Assembly: GCA_045578045.1 (NCBI GenBank)
Contig: JAZNJM010000056.1
Coordinates: 1-14,970, forward strand
Reading direction: 5' to 3'
Origin: SIG653 sp045578045
GTDB lineage: Bacteria; Bacillota; Clostridia; Oscillospirales; CAG-382
DNA: 14,970 nucleotides
Below are positions 1 to 6,351 of this stretch, piece after piece. Position 1 is the first letter of the stretch; every line of letters begins with the position of its first letter. The position numbers and the translations under genes were made by a program. The notes beneath the pieces are model-generated. The model worked only from the letters and a program-made list of their open reading frames with translations. It ran no database searches and was not told where the DNA came from.

Positions 1-97
1 GTATAATGAGAATCTTTCGCTGAAAGAACCAATATTTGTATACTTCCCTAAACACATCTTTTGTTCTCGTCATTCTGTTTTTAAACAAAAAATCCAC
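1..97 (-). CDS. Unrecognised protein, N-terminal fragment cut by the window edge
   Basis: Thirty-two codons are open from a GTG at 97 (minus strand) to the left edge with no stop. The predicted start is (M)DFLFKNRMTRTKDVFRE, followed by VYKYWFFQRKILII. This is a basic, aromatic N-terminus running into a hydrophobic stretch, as in many small membrane proteins. An AGGTGG sequence lies about 6 nt before the GTG. An in-frame ATG eight codons later (position 73) is the alternative start, but it has no clear ribosome site. A near-consensus sigma-A promoter sits upstream at 170-198 on the same strand, which is the main reason to believe this is a real gene. Too little is visible to name a family, and the membrane location is inferred only from residue composition. 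Confidence 0.5.
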   Translation of the reverse strand, partial: MDFLFKNRMTRTKDVFREVYKYWFFQRKILII

Positions 98-169
98 AAA
101 AAACCACCTTTTAGAGCACACTGTAATATAACTTTTTAATCGATAAATAACTTTAAACATTTTTTTATT

Positions 170-198
170 ATTGTACCATAATCTAATTCTTTAGTCAA
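170..198 (-). promoter_or_regulatory. Sigma-A promoter of the gene at the left edge
   Basis: On the minus strand TTGACT (193-198) and TACAAT (170-175) are separated by exactly 17 bp. A TG one base before the -10 makes it an extended -10. Transcription would start near 163, giving a leader of about 65 nt to the GTG at 97. It points away from the neighbouring minus-strand ECF operon and out of the window. Confidence 0.65.
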
Positions 199-233
199 GT
201 GTTTTTCACAAAGAAAAAAACTTAACGCTATTT

Positions 234-298
234 CAAAGTAAATTTCGTAAGTTGCCAAAGTAAATTTTACCCATACCAAAAAATCAGATTTTACTTTG
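234..298. repeat. CAAAGTAAA repeats: two direct copies and one inverted
   Basis: CAAAGTAAATTT occurs at 234-245 and again at 256-267, which is a spacing of 22 bp, about two helical turns. The reverse complement TTTACTTTG occurs at 290-298. The second and third copies could pair as a stem around a loop of about 25 nt. The cluster lies behind the -35 of the minus-strand promoter at 170-198, so it could be an upstream regulator-binding region for that gene, or simply an AT-rich relic. Confidence 0.45.
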
Positions 299-325
299 AG
301 AATTAAAAAAACGTTATATCAATAC

Positions 326-359
326 AAAAAATCCAACCTTTTCAGAGTTGGATTTTTTT
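326..359 (-). terminator. Rho-independent terminator after the ECF sigma operon
   Basis: The arms AAAAAATCCAAC (326-337) and GTTGGATTTTTT (347-358) form a 12-bp stem around a 9-nt loop, with a T run on either strand, so it can work in both directions. It is the first good hairpin downstream of the minus-strand gene ending at 520, although 160 bp away. No plus-strand gene precedes it in the window. Confidence 0.75.
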
Positions 360-519
360 GCATATTCAAATAAATTCATTTGTATATAGTTGTTAAACAC
401 TTTTTGATAATTGTTGTTAACAAATTGTAATAAAACAATTCTGAAAATTCTTTTAGAAAACTAATAGAATAAATTTTATTATAATATAATAATTGAGCTT
501 TTTTCCTTATTAAAACTTT

Positions 520-2508
520 TTACAGTAACTTAAAGATTCTTTTTCTGCCATCAATTTCATAAACGAAGGTTGAAACGGGTGAAATTTCATTATAAAAAGC
601 ATCATTCTCAGTACAAAGAACAACGTATCCATAGGAAACCTTATATTCGCCCGTATAAACAAGAATATCATTTTTATAAAGGGCATAAGTTACGTTATCG
701 TGAAGGTTAATTATATATTCATCTTCTGATGTGTTTTCGTCTATATAATCGTATTCGTTATCAGTTGTAAAGGTTGCTCTGACAGTAGTTGAATATGAAA
801 CGGGATTAAAGTCAACAGACGTTAAAGCGTAATCTTCAAGAAGCTCAAAAGCAAAAAGGGTATATATATCAGATTCTTCAAAAACAACGTATTCAAAGCT
901 CAAAGAAATTTCATCTTTTTGTTGCAAACGTGCTTTATAATCTGAAATTCTCGCTCTGCCTTTAACCCATACTACAGCCCATTTTTGTTCTTCATCAAGT
1001 TTTTGAAGAAGGTCGAAAAATTGTTCATCGGGAAAGAGCTTTTGAATGAGAAGGGTGTTTTTTGAATCTTTTGATATAACGGAAAATCCTGTGTCTGTAT
1101 CAAAATATCCCTCCCCTTCAAGAAGAAACAAATCGGCAACGGCAAATGGTAAATAGTCCAACGTTCCAATATCTTCTGATTGGTCAGGTTCTTTTGAGTT
1201 TTCAGGAAGTTTTGGTTTTTCGGGTAAAATAGGCTCAACCGTTCCCGCGGCAACGTCTTCAAGATAAATTTTATATAGTTCTTCGCTGAGACCAAAGGCT
1301 GAGTTGGAAACTGAAATATTATTTGCAAAATCATATGAATCCATTAAAACAGCTTGATTTAATGCATTATCAGCTCTTTCGGTGTATTCAAAACTAATAG
1401 TTAAAAGACCTTTTTCATCATAGCTGAAAAAAACCGAAAACGAACAATCTGAAAGCTCAGGCATTTTCACAATGCTGAAATTTGAAACGTATTTTGAAGC
1501 TGTAAACTTATATGCCTTATCTCCGTTTTCCTTTTCATCAAACGATTCTTCAAGGCAAGAAAAATACTTCTCTCCGTTTTTAAAAACAATCATATTATCC
1601 GTTGTTCCGTTGTTAAACTTAACGCCAAGGAGCATAACTTCTACCTGCCCTGCTCCTATTTGTTCCGTTAAGAAACATTGGTTATATATTTCAATTTTGA
1701 AATATTCAACAGAGGTTACAGTCAATTCATAAATTCCATATGCAATAACATCTCCATCAAATCCTGGATCTATTGGGATAAGTCCCGAATATTCGTCAGA
1801 TATTTCCCATTCAACGTCTTTAGAATCTTGCGGAGTATCTGTTTCAGAAACGTCAAAACCATATCCGTTTTCATAATTTTTAATATCAGACAAGAGCTTT
1901 ATACCATCGTTTTCATCAGCAAATAAAAGCCTTGAATTATAATAACCGTATTTTTTCAGCATTGTCCATCCCGAATAATACGCCAATTTATTCAGATTAT
2001 CAATTGTAACCTCGTGTTTTAAAGGCGGAAGAATATTAGAATTACCATCAGGCTCTTCCATAATATCACCCCTGCTTTCGTCAGGTTCTTCTTCTACAAT
2101 ATCGCCTTTGCTTTCATATTCTATAGGATCGTTGCCAACAGGAGGCAAAGGTGTAAACATATTATTACCGTCTTCCAAATCTCCAGAAATGCTTTCTGCT
2201 TGTTCATTCCTATTTGATTCACCTTTTAATTCACCGTTTGAAACAGCTCCAGGTGCGTTTTCAACATTTAAACCATCATTCTTTGAAACGCCATCTTTCA
2301 TAACTCCCGAAACGGAATCTTTTTTATTTGAATAATTAATCCACGTTCCAACAGAAGCAACAACAACCGCAACAGAAGCGGCAACGGAAATATATTTTTT
2401 CCAAGGGATTATTTTTTTCTTATAATTTAGAGCCTTATCTATTATATCATCATCAATATTTCCAAAAGAATCTATTAATCTTTCTGTTTGGTTGTTTTTG
2501 TTACTCAT
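520..2508 (-). CDS. Membrane-anchored partner of the ECF sigma factor (probable anti-sigma/sensor)
   Basis: The protein has 662 residues when read from the ATG at 2508, which has AGGAGGG (2514-2520) directly upstream. An in-frame ATG 15 bp earlier has no such site. About 37 N-terminal residues form a cytoplasmic part with the motif GNIDDDIIDKAL and a lysine-rich segment. A single membrane helix follows at about residues 38-58 (YISVAASVAVVVASVGTWI), leaving some 600 residues outside the cell. The outer part has an acidic, Pro-rich linker containing an imperfect duplication (GDIVEEEPDES / GDIMEEPDGNS), a first region to about residue 430, a Pro/Lys linker (EPILPEKPKLPENSKEPDQ), and a second C-terminal region. 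A short IDDD-type cytoplasmic tail before a single helix is familiar from uncharacterised clostridial proteins encoded after ECF sigma genes. The start codon lies inside the sigma gene's last codons (ATGAGTAA overlap), implying translational coupling. I recognise no domain in the outer part. The anti-sigma role is inferred from position and topology only. Confidence 0.8.
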   Translation of the reverse strand: MSNKNNQTERLIDSFGNIDDDIIDKALNYKKKIIPWKKYISVAASVAVVVASVGTWINYSNKKDSVSGVMKDGVSKNDGLNVENAPGAVSNGELKGESNRNEQAESISGDLEDGNNMFTPLPPVGNDPIEYESKGDIVEEEPDESRGDIMEEPDGNSNILPPLKHEVTIDNLNKLAYYSGWTMLKKYGYYNSRLLFADENDGIKLLSDIKNYENGYGFDVSETDTPQDSKDVEWEISDEYSGLIPIDPGFDGDVIAYGIYELTVTSVEYFKIEIYNQCFLTEQIGAGQVEVMLLGVKFNNGTTDNMIVFKNGEKYFSCLEESFDEKENGDKAYKFTASKYVSNFSIVKMPELSDCSFSVFFSYDEKGLLTISFEYTERADNALNQAVLMDSYDFANNISVSNSAFGLSEELYKIYLEDVAAGTVEPILPEKPKLPENSKEPDQSEDIGTLDYLPFAVADLFLLEGEGYFDTDTGFSVISKDSKNTLLIQKLFPDEQFFDLLQKLDEEQKWAVVWVKGRARISDYKARLQQKDEISLSFEYVVFEESDIYTLFAFELLEDYALTSVDFNPVSYSTTVRATFTTDNEYDYIDENTSEDEYIINLHDNVTYALYKNDILVYTGEYKVSYGYVVLCTENDAFYNEISPVSTFVYEIDGRKRIFKLL

Positions 2509-3058
2509 AAATACCCTCCTCATTTAATCTTAAAGCCAGTTTTTTTCTCAATCTGTGTAAACGAACCGAAATTCTGTTTTCTGATATTCTAAAACGTTTT
2601 GATAATTCTGAAACACCGTCAAAGAAAAAATATCTTCTGACGAATAAAGCTCTCGATTCTTCATCCAGCTCTCGCAAAAAATCGTTTATAACACTATGTA
2701 GATTATCAGATTCAACAAGTTTTGAAGTTTCGTCTGAAACGCAAAGACATTCTTCAAGCTCACCTATAGGAAAAGTTATATCACTATTTCTTTTTTGTCT
2801 TAAATTGAATCTGAGCCTGTTTATAGCAACTCTTCGCACGATTTTGCAAGAAAAGGCTACTAACGTTTCGGGGGTAGCAGGTGGAATTGCGTTCCATATT
2901 TCCAAACAAGCGTCATTAACACATTCCTCCGCATCTTCCAAACTTCCCAAAACGTTGTATGCAAGGCTTTTAAAAAGTTGGCCATACTTTTCAAGAAGCA
3001 ATTCAACAGCATTTTCTTTTCTTTGAAGAAACATTTCAGTTATTTTTTTGTCTTCCAT
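2501..3058 (-). CDS. ECF-type RNA polymerase sigma factor
   Basis: The protein has 185 residues from the ATG at 3058, chosen because GGAGG (3066-3070) lies 7 nt upstream. A frame extension to 3088 adds ten residues without a ribosome site. Region 2 is at about residues 16-60 (LEKYGQLFKSLAYNVLGSLEDAEE then CVNDACLEIW), matching the core-binding/-10 recognition helix pattern of ECF factors. Region 4 is at about 130-178, with a helix-turn-helix (VSELSKRFRISENRISVRLHRLRKKL) for -35 recognition. Length and two-domain layout fit the sigma-70 ECF family. It probably directs polymerase to a small regulon that may include its own operon, while the partner gene overlapping its 3' end would hold it in check. 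Transcription appears to come from the sigma-A promoter at 3149-3177. The inducing signal cannot be read from the sequence. Confidence 0.93.
   Translation of the reverse strand: MEDKKITEMFLQRKENAVELLLEKYGQLFKSLAYNVLGSLEDAEECVNDACLEIWNAIPPATPETLVAFSCKIVRRVAINRLRFNLRQKRNSDITFPIGELEECLCVSDETSKLVESDNLHSVINDFLRELDEESRALFVRRYFFFDGVSELSKRFRISENRISVRLHRLRKKLALRLNEEGIYE
2514..2520 (-). promoter_or_regulatory. Ribosome binding site inside the sigma gene, deciding the start of its partner
   Basis: AGGAGGG on the minus strand, 5 nt before the ATG at 2508 and wholly inside the last codons of the sigma gene. It fixes the downstream start at 2508 rather than 2523 and supports coupled, near-stoichiometric translation of the pair. 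Confidence 0.8.
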
Positions 3059-3148
3059 GGTAAAACCTCCAAATAACCTTTCATCCATTAAGTCAACTAA
3101 AAAAGCATAATCTTACAAAAAAAAGAAAAAAAGGGTATTTTTTTTATT

Positions 3149-3177
3149 ATTTTATCATTTATATTTTTTGCTGTCAA
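3149..3177 (-). promoter_or_regulatory. Sigma-A promoter of the ECF sigma operon
   Basis: On the minus strand a perfect -35 TTGACA (3172-3177) and -10 TAAAAT (3149-3154) are separated by 17 bp, with TG at the extended -10 position. The start would be near 3142, giving a leader of about 85 nt. The strong housekeeping promoter suggests the operon is expressed basally, with activity controlled through the partner protein. Confidence 0.75.
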
Positions 3178-3270
3178 CATAATATATTATATTTTTATAA
3201 ACATCATTTCGTTTACTCAAAAAGGTGTTTGTATTTTTCAAAATCTGTTTACAATGCCCTTTATATATAC

Positions 3271-3295
3271 AAAACCCGCCTAAAAGGCGGGTTTT
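3271..3295 (-). terminator. Rho-independent terminator after the small lipoprotein gene
   Basis: A perfect 10-bp stem, AAAACCCGCC (3271-3280) with GGCGGGTTTT (3286-3295), has a 5-nt loop. The minus-strand product ends in TTTT followed by an AT-rich tail. It lies 48 bp after the lipoprotein stop codon and separates that gene from the ECF sigma promoter. Confidence 0.85.
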
Positions 3296-3342
3296 ATGTT
3301 ATCTATATAAATAGTTTTGTATATAAACATTCGTATTATAAA

Positions 3343-3798
3343 CTATGCCAAAAGAAAGTTGCCACGGGGCATAGTGCCATCCTCTCGGCAATATCCCACG
3401 TGTAAAAGGTAGTCAGACAACTCATCTTCAGAGGATATACTGTCTCCACGGAACACTAAAGTAACTTCTCCTTTGCGAGGAGAGTCAAAGACCTCTCCTT
3501 CATTCTGTTTTCGACTTTCGGAAAGATCACACTTGATTGTGGGTGCTCCAACTTCGCTTTTTCTGACAGTAATATACTCAAAATCAGACAGCGTAATCGT
3601 TTCGAAGTTCAGGTCTATTGTTACGGTAATAATACCCTCACTAATCTCAGCAGATACAACTTTTAAACTGTCGTTGCCAACAATCTGTTGCTCATTTCCT
3701 ACATTGAACGCATAGTCTGGCTTACGAGCGACACATCCAACAAATGAGCCACATACAAGTAATGCTAAAAATAAAGCAACAATAGATTTTTTGTTCAC
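3343..3798 (-). CDS. Small predicted lipoprotein of unknown function
   Basis: The protein has 151 residues and begins with a GTG at 3798 behind a clear AGGAGG 6 nt upstream. The N-terminus (MNKKSIVALFLALLVCG then SFVGC) is a lipoprotein signal peptide with the lipidated cysteine at residue 22. The -3 position is Phe rather than the usual Leu, but the rest fits. The mature part is short, beta-rich in appearance (VTIDLNFETITLS, VTLVFRG) and contains two further cysteines. I recognise no family. It follows ricT by 79 bp with no terminator between them, so it may be read from the holB-ricT transcript, though a weak promoter of its own cannot be excluded. In Bacillus subtilis yabA, not a lipoprotein, follows the ricT homologue. 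The gene is somewhat more GC-rich (about 42% by hand count) than ricT and the sigma gene (about 36%), which may mean later insertion. Confidence 0.75.
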   Translation of the reverse strand: MNKKSIVALFLALLVCGSFVGCVARKPDYAFNVGNEQQIVGNDSLKVVSAEISEGIITVTIDLNFETITLSDFEYITVRKSEVGAPTIKCDLSESRKQNEGEVFDSPRKGEVTLVFRGDSISSEDELSDYLLHVGYCREDGTMPRGNFLLA

Positions 3799-3877
3799 AA
3801 TGAACCTCCTAAGACAATTTGTTAATAATTTTTTCGTAAAACTATTGTTTATTTAGTTCAATAAAAGAGAAGTAATA

Positions 3878-5206
3878 TCATTCTTCGGGCAATTCTTCTT
3901 CTGTTTCTTTAAGTCTTACCATTCCAACAACCTTTATTTGATCGGCTGTAAAGGTTTTTGCAGGCTGTGCTCTGTCTGCATCCATAAGTTTAACCTTAAT
4001 TTTTCCCGTTAAGAAATTGCTTTCACAAATAACACCTCTTCCCTGAGGGGTTTCAACAAGAGAATCCACCTTTGGAAAAGTTGCATATTCCATTTCGTAA
4101 ACCTTTTGCTCAAAGCTAAGACAGCACATAAGTCTTCCACAGTTTCCCGAAATTTTTGAAGACGTTAAAGAAAGATTTTGCTCTTTTGCCATTTTAATTG
4201 AAACCTGAGCAAACTCTTTCAAAAATTCTTTACAGCAAAAAGGTCTTCCACAAATACCAAGACCGCCCAATAGCTTTGCTTCATCACGAACACCGATTTG
4301 TCTAAGCTCGATTCTTGTATGGAAAAGCCCTGCAAGGTCTTTAACAAGCTCTCTGAAATCAACTCTTCCGTCAGCGGTATAATAGAAAATGAGCTTTGTA
4401 TTGTCAAAAGTATATTCAACGTCAACAAGCTGCATAACAAGTCCGAAAGAAGCAATTCTTGAAGGCCATAGCTTTTTTGCTTTTTCTTCAAGCTGTTTGT
4501 TTTTTTCGTATTTTTCTCTGTCTTCGTCCGTTGCTTTTCTGATAACGGTTTTAAGGTCTGCAACAAGCTCGGTTAGCCTTACTTCTTTGTTTGGAACAGA
4601 AATAAAACCAAATTCTATTCCTCTGCTCGTATCAACGATAACCTCTTCATCAAGACTTAATTCAAGCCCTGCGGGATCGAAATAATAAGTTTTCCCACCC
4701 TCTTTATAACGAACACCAACAACCGTTACCATTTTTGTTGGATCATATTCCTCAGGAATACTTGGAATTATCTCAACCGCTGAGGTTTCGTCCTCAGAAA
4801 TATGATACTCCTCATAAAGCTCTGCAACTGTATTTTTAGGCTTTGTTTTTTTATTTTCAAAACGCTTCTCGCCAGACTTTTCGTGTTTTTTATCGTTCTT
4901 CTTATCGTTCTTCTTATCGTGTTTTTTGTCTTGCTTTTTATTATTCTTTGGAGTGAAAGATTTTTCGTGAGCATCTTTTTCAACGTGAGAATCTTTTTCA
5001 ACTTTTTCTTCGTGTAATTCACCCTCAGAAGCGTCTTTTTCAATTATTTCTTCCCTCACACCATCGGGAATATCTAAATCCATATCTTCCGTTGACAATT
5101 CTGATGTTTCATTATTATTTGTATTCTTGTTGTTATTGTTATTTTTATGTTTGTTTTTGTTTTTTTTCCAATATGGGTTATATTTTTTCTTTTTCTTTTC
5201 TTCCAT
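3878..5206 (-). CDS. ricT: RicT/YaaT, PSP1-domain iron-sulfur regulator of RNA processing
   Basis: The protein has 442 residues. The ATG at 5206 has GAGG about 7 nt upstream. The PSP1/RicT core spans about residues 158-430 and contains the hallmark blocks RIELRQIGVRDEAKLLGGLG and MAKEQNLSL then SSKISGNCGRLMCC. Two C-x4-CC groups (C319, C324, C325 and C356, C361, C362) match the cluster-ligand cysteines known in this family. In Bacillus the protein (YaaT) joins YlbF and YmcA in the Ric complex, which carries [4Fe-4S] clusters and helps RNase Y mature operon mRNAs, affecting sporulation and biofilm. The gene directly follows holB, as in Bacillus. Unusual here is an N-terminal extension of about 155 residues rich in Lys, Asn and Glu (NNNNNKN and repeated DKKN/DKKH), likely disordered. 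The Bacillus protein, about 275 residues as I recall, lacks it. Confidence 0.92.
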   Translation of the reverse strand: MEEKKKKKYNPYWKKNKNKHKNNNNNKNTNNNETSELSTEDMDLDIPDGVREEIIEKDASEGELHEEKVEKDSHVEKDAHEKSFTPKNNKKQDKKHDKKNDKKNDKKHEKSGEKRFENKKTKPKNTVAELYEEYHISEDETSAVEIIPSIPEEYDPTKMVTVVGVRYKEGGKTYYFDPAGLELSLDEEVIVDTSRGIEFGFISVPNKEVRLTELVADLKTVIRKATDEDREKYEKNKQLEEKAKKLWPSRIASFGLVMQLVDVEYTFDNTKLIFYYTADGRVDFRELVKDLAGLFHTRIELRQIGVRDEAKLLGGLGICGRPFCCKEFLKEFAQVSIKMAKEQNLSLTSSKISGNCGRLMCCLSFEQKVYEMEYATFPKVDSLVETPQGRGVICESNFLTGKIKVKLMDADRAQPAKTFTADQIKVVGMVRLKETEEELPEE

Positions 5207-5242
5207 TTTTAAGCCTCGTATTATTATTTTTATAAGCCTTTT

Positions 5243-6193
5243 TTATATTGCTCCGCACAGCCTTGCTATGCAAGAAGTATAATTTCCGTTATTTTCAAGG
5301 GATTCTGCCGAACTTATTATAAGGTCTGAAAGCTCAGAAAGATAGCTCATTGTGTTGAAAGAAAACCTTTCAGCGTCCTCACACGACAAAAGGCAAAAGC
5401 TCTCATCACCATTTTTAAACAAAATCGTATCTCTCACAGCATATAAAACAAGAAACAAAATTCTGACCGCAACTTCTCTTTTGGTTTTATATCCGTTTAA
5501 AAGAACAGCCGTTTTATATCCGCTTTTTTCAAAAAGGATATAATTTGCAAGAGAAAGAGCAACCTTTATTTCTTCTTTTGAACTTTTTTCAAGAAATTTA
5601 ACAGCTCTTCCAAAAAAGCCCTCTGAAAGTCTTACAGCGTTATTTATATTTTCTTCCGTTTCTTTTGGGTATTTCTTTTTCAACGTTTCTTCAAGTTTTG
5701 AAAGCTCCATAGGAGAAACCGTAAAAAGAGAAGCGCGAGACCTGACAGTTGGCAACAAAGCCTCTTTTTTCTCTGTCAAAATGAAAAAAACAACGTATTC
5801 AGGCGGTTCTTCAAAGGCTTTAAGCAAAGCGTTCTGAGCCTGAACAGTCATATTCTCGCAATGGTCAAGGATATATATTTTTTTGCCGCCTTTTTTTGAA
5901 GCGTTTGGAGGAACGTATATACTTTCAGTAACACGGCGAACCTCATCTATTTTAAAGCTCTGTGTTTCGCCTCTGTTTATAACTATTATATCGGGATGAG
6001 AATCCTTTTCTGCCTTTCGACAATCCTCACATTTTCCGCAAGGCTTCCCACCGCAAAGAAGAGCTTTAGCGCAATACAAAGCAAAATCAAGTTTTCCTGC
6101 ACCCTCTCCCCCCGCAATTATATATGAATGGGAGACTTTTTTATTTTCAATTAAAGCTAAAAACCGTTCTTTAAGGTTTGAATTCAAATCCAT
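5243..6193 (-). CDS. holB: DNA polymerase III subunit delta' (clamp loader)
   Basis: The protein has 316 residues. The ATG at 6193 has GAGAGG 5 nt upstream. It is a clamp-loader AAA+ protein that helps open and load the sliding clamp during replication. Visible features in order are a degenerate Walker A at 28-35 (GGEGAGKL, lacking the usual Thr/Ser after Lys, as in other non-hydrolysing delta' subunits), a four-cysteine zinc module (C47, C52, C55, C58), and the block KIYILDHCENMTVQAQNALLKAFEEPP at about 105-131 in place of Walker B. Next comes RSRA at 151-154, where the family has SRC or SRA, and then a helical C-terminal collar. It lies 36 bp before ricT, the same order as in Bacillus subtilis, and begins the transcript at the divergent promoter region. 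Confidence 0.93.
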   Translation of the reverse strand: MDLNSNLKERFLALIENKKVSHSYIIAGGEGAGKLDFALYCAKALLCGGKPCGKCEDCRKAEKDSHPDIIVINRGETQSFKIDEVRRVTESIYVPPNASKKGGKKIYILDHCENMTVQAQNALLKAFEEPPEYVVFFILTEKKEALLPTVRSRASLFTVSPMELSKLEETLKKKYPKETEENINNAVRLSEGFFGRAVKFLEKSSKEEIKVALSLANYILFEKSGYKTAVLLNGYKTKREVAVRILFLVLYAVRDTILFKNGDESFCLLSCEDAERFSFNTMSYLSELSDLIISSAESLENNGNYTSCIARLCGAI

Positions 6194-6223
6194 ATAAACC
6201 TCTCAACATCATACCTATTTTAT

Positions 6224-6252
6224 ATCATACCATATTTTTTCCCGTTTGAAAA
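6224..6252 (-). promoter_or_regulatory. Probable promoter of holB-ricT
   Basis: On the minus strand TTTTCA (6247-6252) and TATGAT (6224-6229) are 17 bp apart. TGG immediately before the -10 gives an extended -10 that can compensate for the weak -35. The start would be near 6217, about 24 nt before the holB ATG, so the leader is short. Confidence 0.5.
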
Positions 6253-6290
6253 GAGTTTTTTTAAAATTATCAAAAAAATTTGCAATACTG

Positions 6291-6319
6291 TTGCATTTTT
6301 GCCTTCAAAGTGATAAAAT
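6291..6319 (+). promoter_or_regulatory. Sigma-A promoter of the nuclease/ATPase pair
   Basis: TTGCAT (6291-6296) and TAAAAT (6314-6319) are separated by 17 bp, with TGA just before the -10 (extended -10). The start would be near 6326. An inverted repeat TGCAA-N5-TTGCA (6281-6295) covers the -35, and a second one, TAGTT-N7-AACTA (6321-6337), spans the expected start, so either could serve as an operator. Confidence 0.7.
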
Positions 6320-6351
6320 ATAGTTTGAACAGAACTACCTTGGAGGAATTT

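Larger units (their letters stand above)
98..519. other. Intergenic region of about 420 bp
   Basis: This stretch has no credible gene. It holds the promoter at 170-198, the CAAAGTAAA repeats at 234-298 and the terminator at 326-359. The part at 360-519 is very AT-rich, with short palindromes such as TTGTTAACAA near 413 and AATTGT/ACAATT just after it. I cannot assign these a function. A TATAAT-like string near 483 points into the 3' end of the opposite-strand gene without a matching -35. Confidence 0.6.

Noticed and set aside
475..495. Plus-strand promoter (TATAAT-like)
   Set aside because: No -35 at a proper distance, and it would read antisense into the end of the sigma partner gene with no plus-strand gene to serve.
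6321..6337. LexA/SOS box at the nuclease promoter
   Set aside because: GAAC is present but no GTTC at the required N4 spacing; the repeat is TAGTT-N7-AACTA instead.
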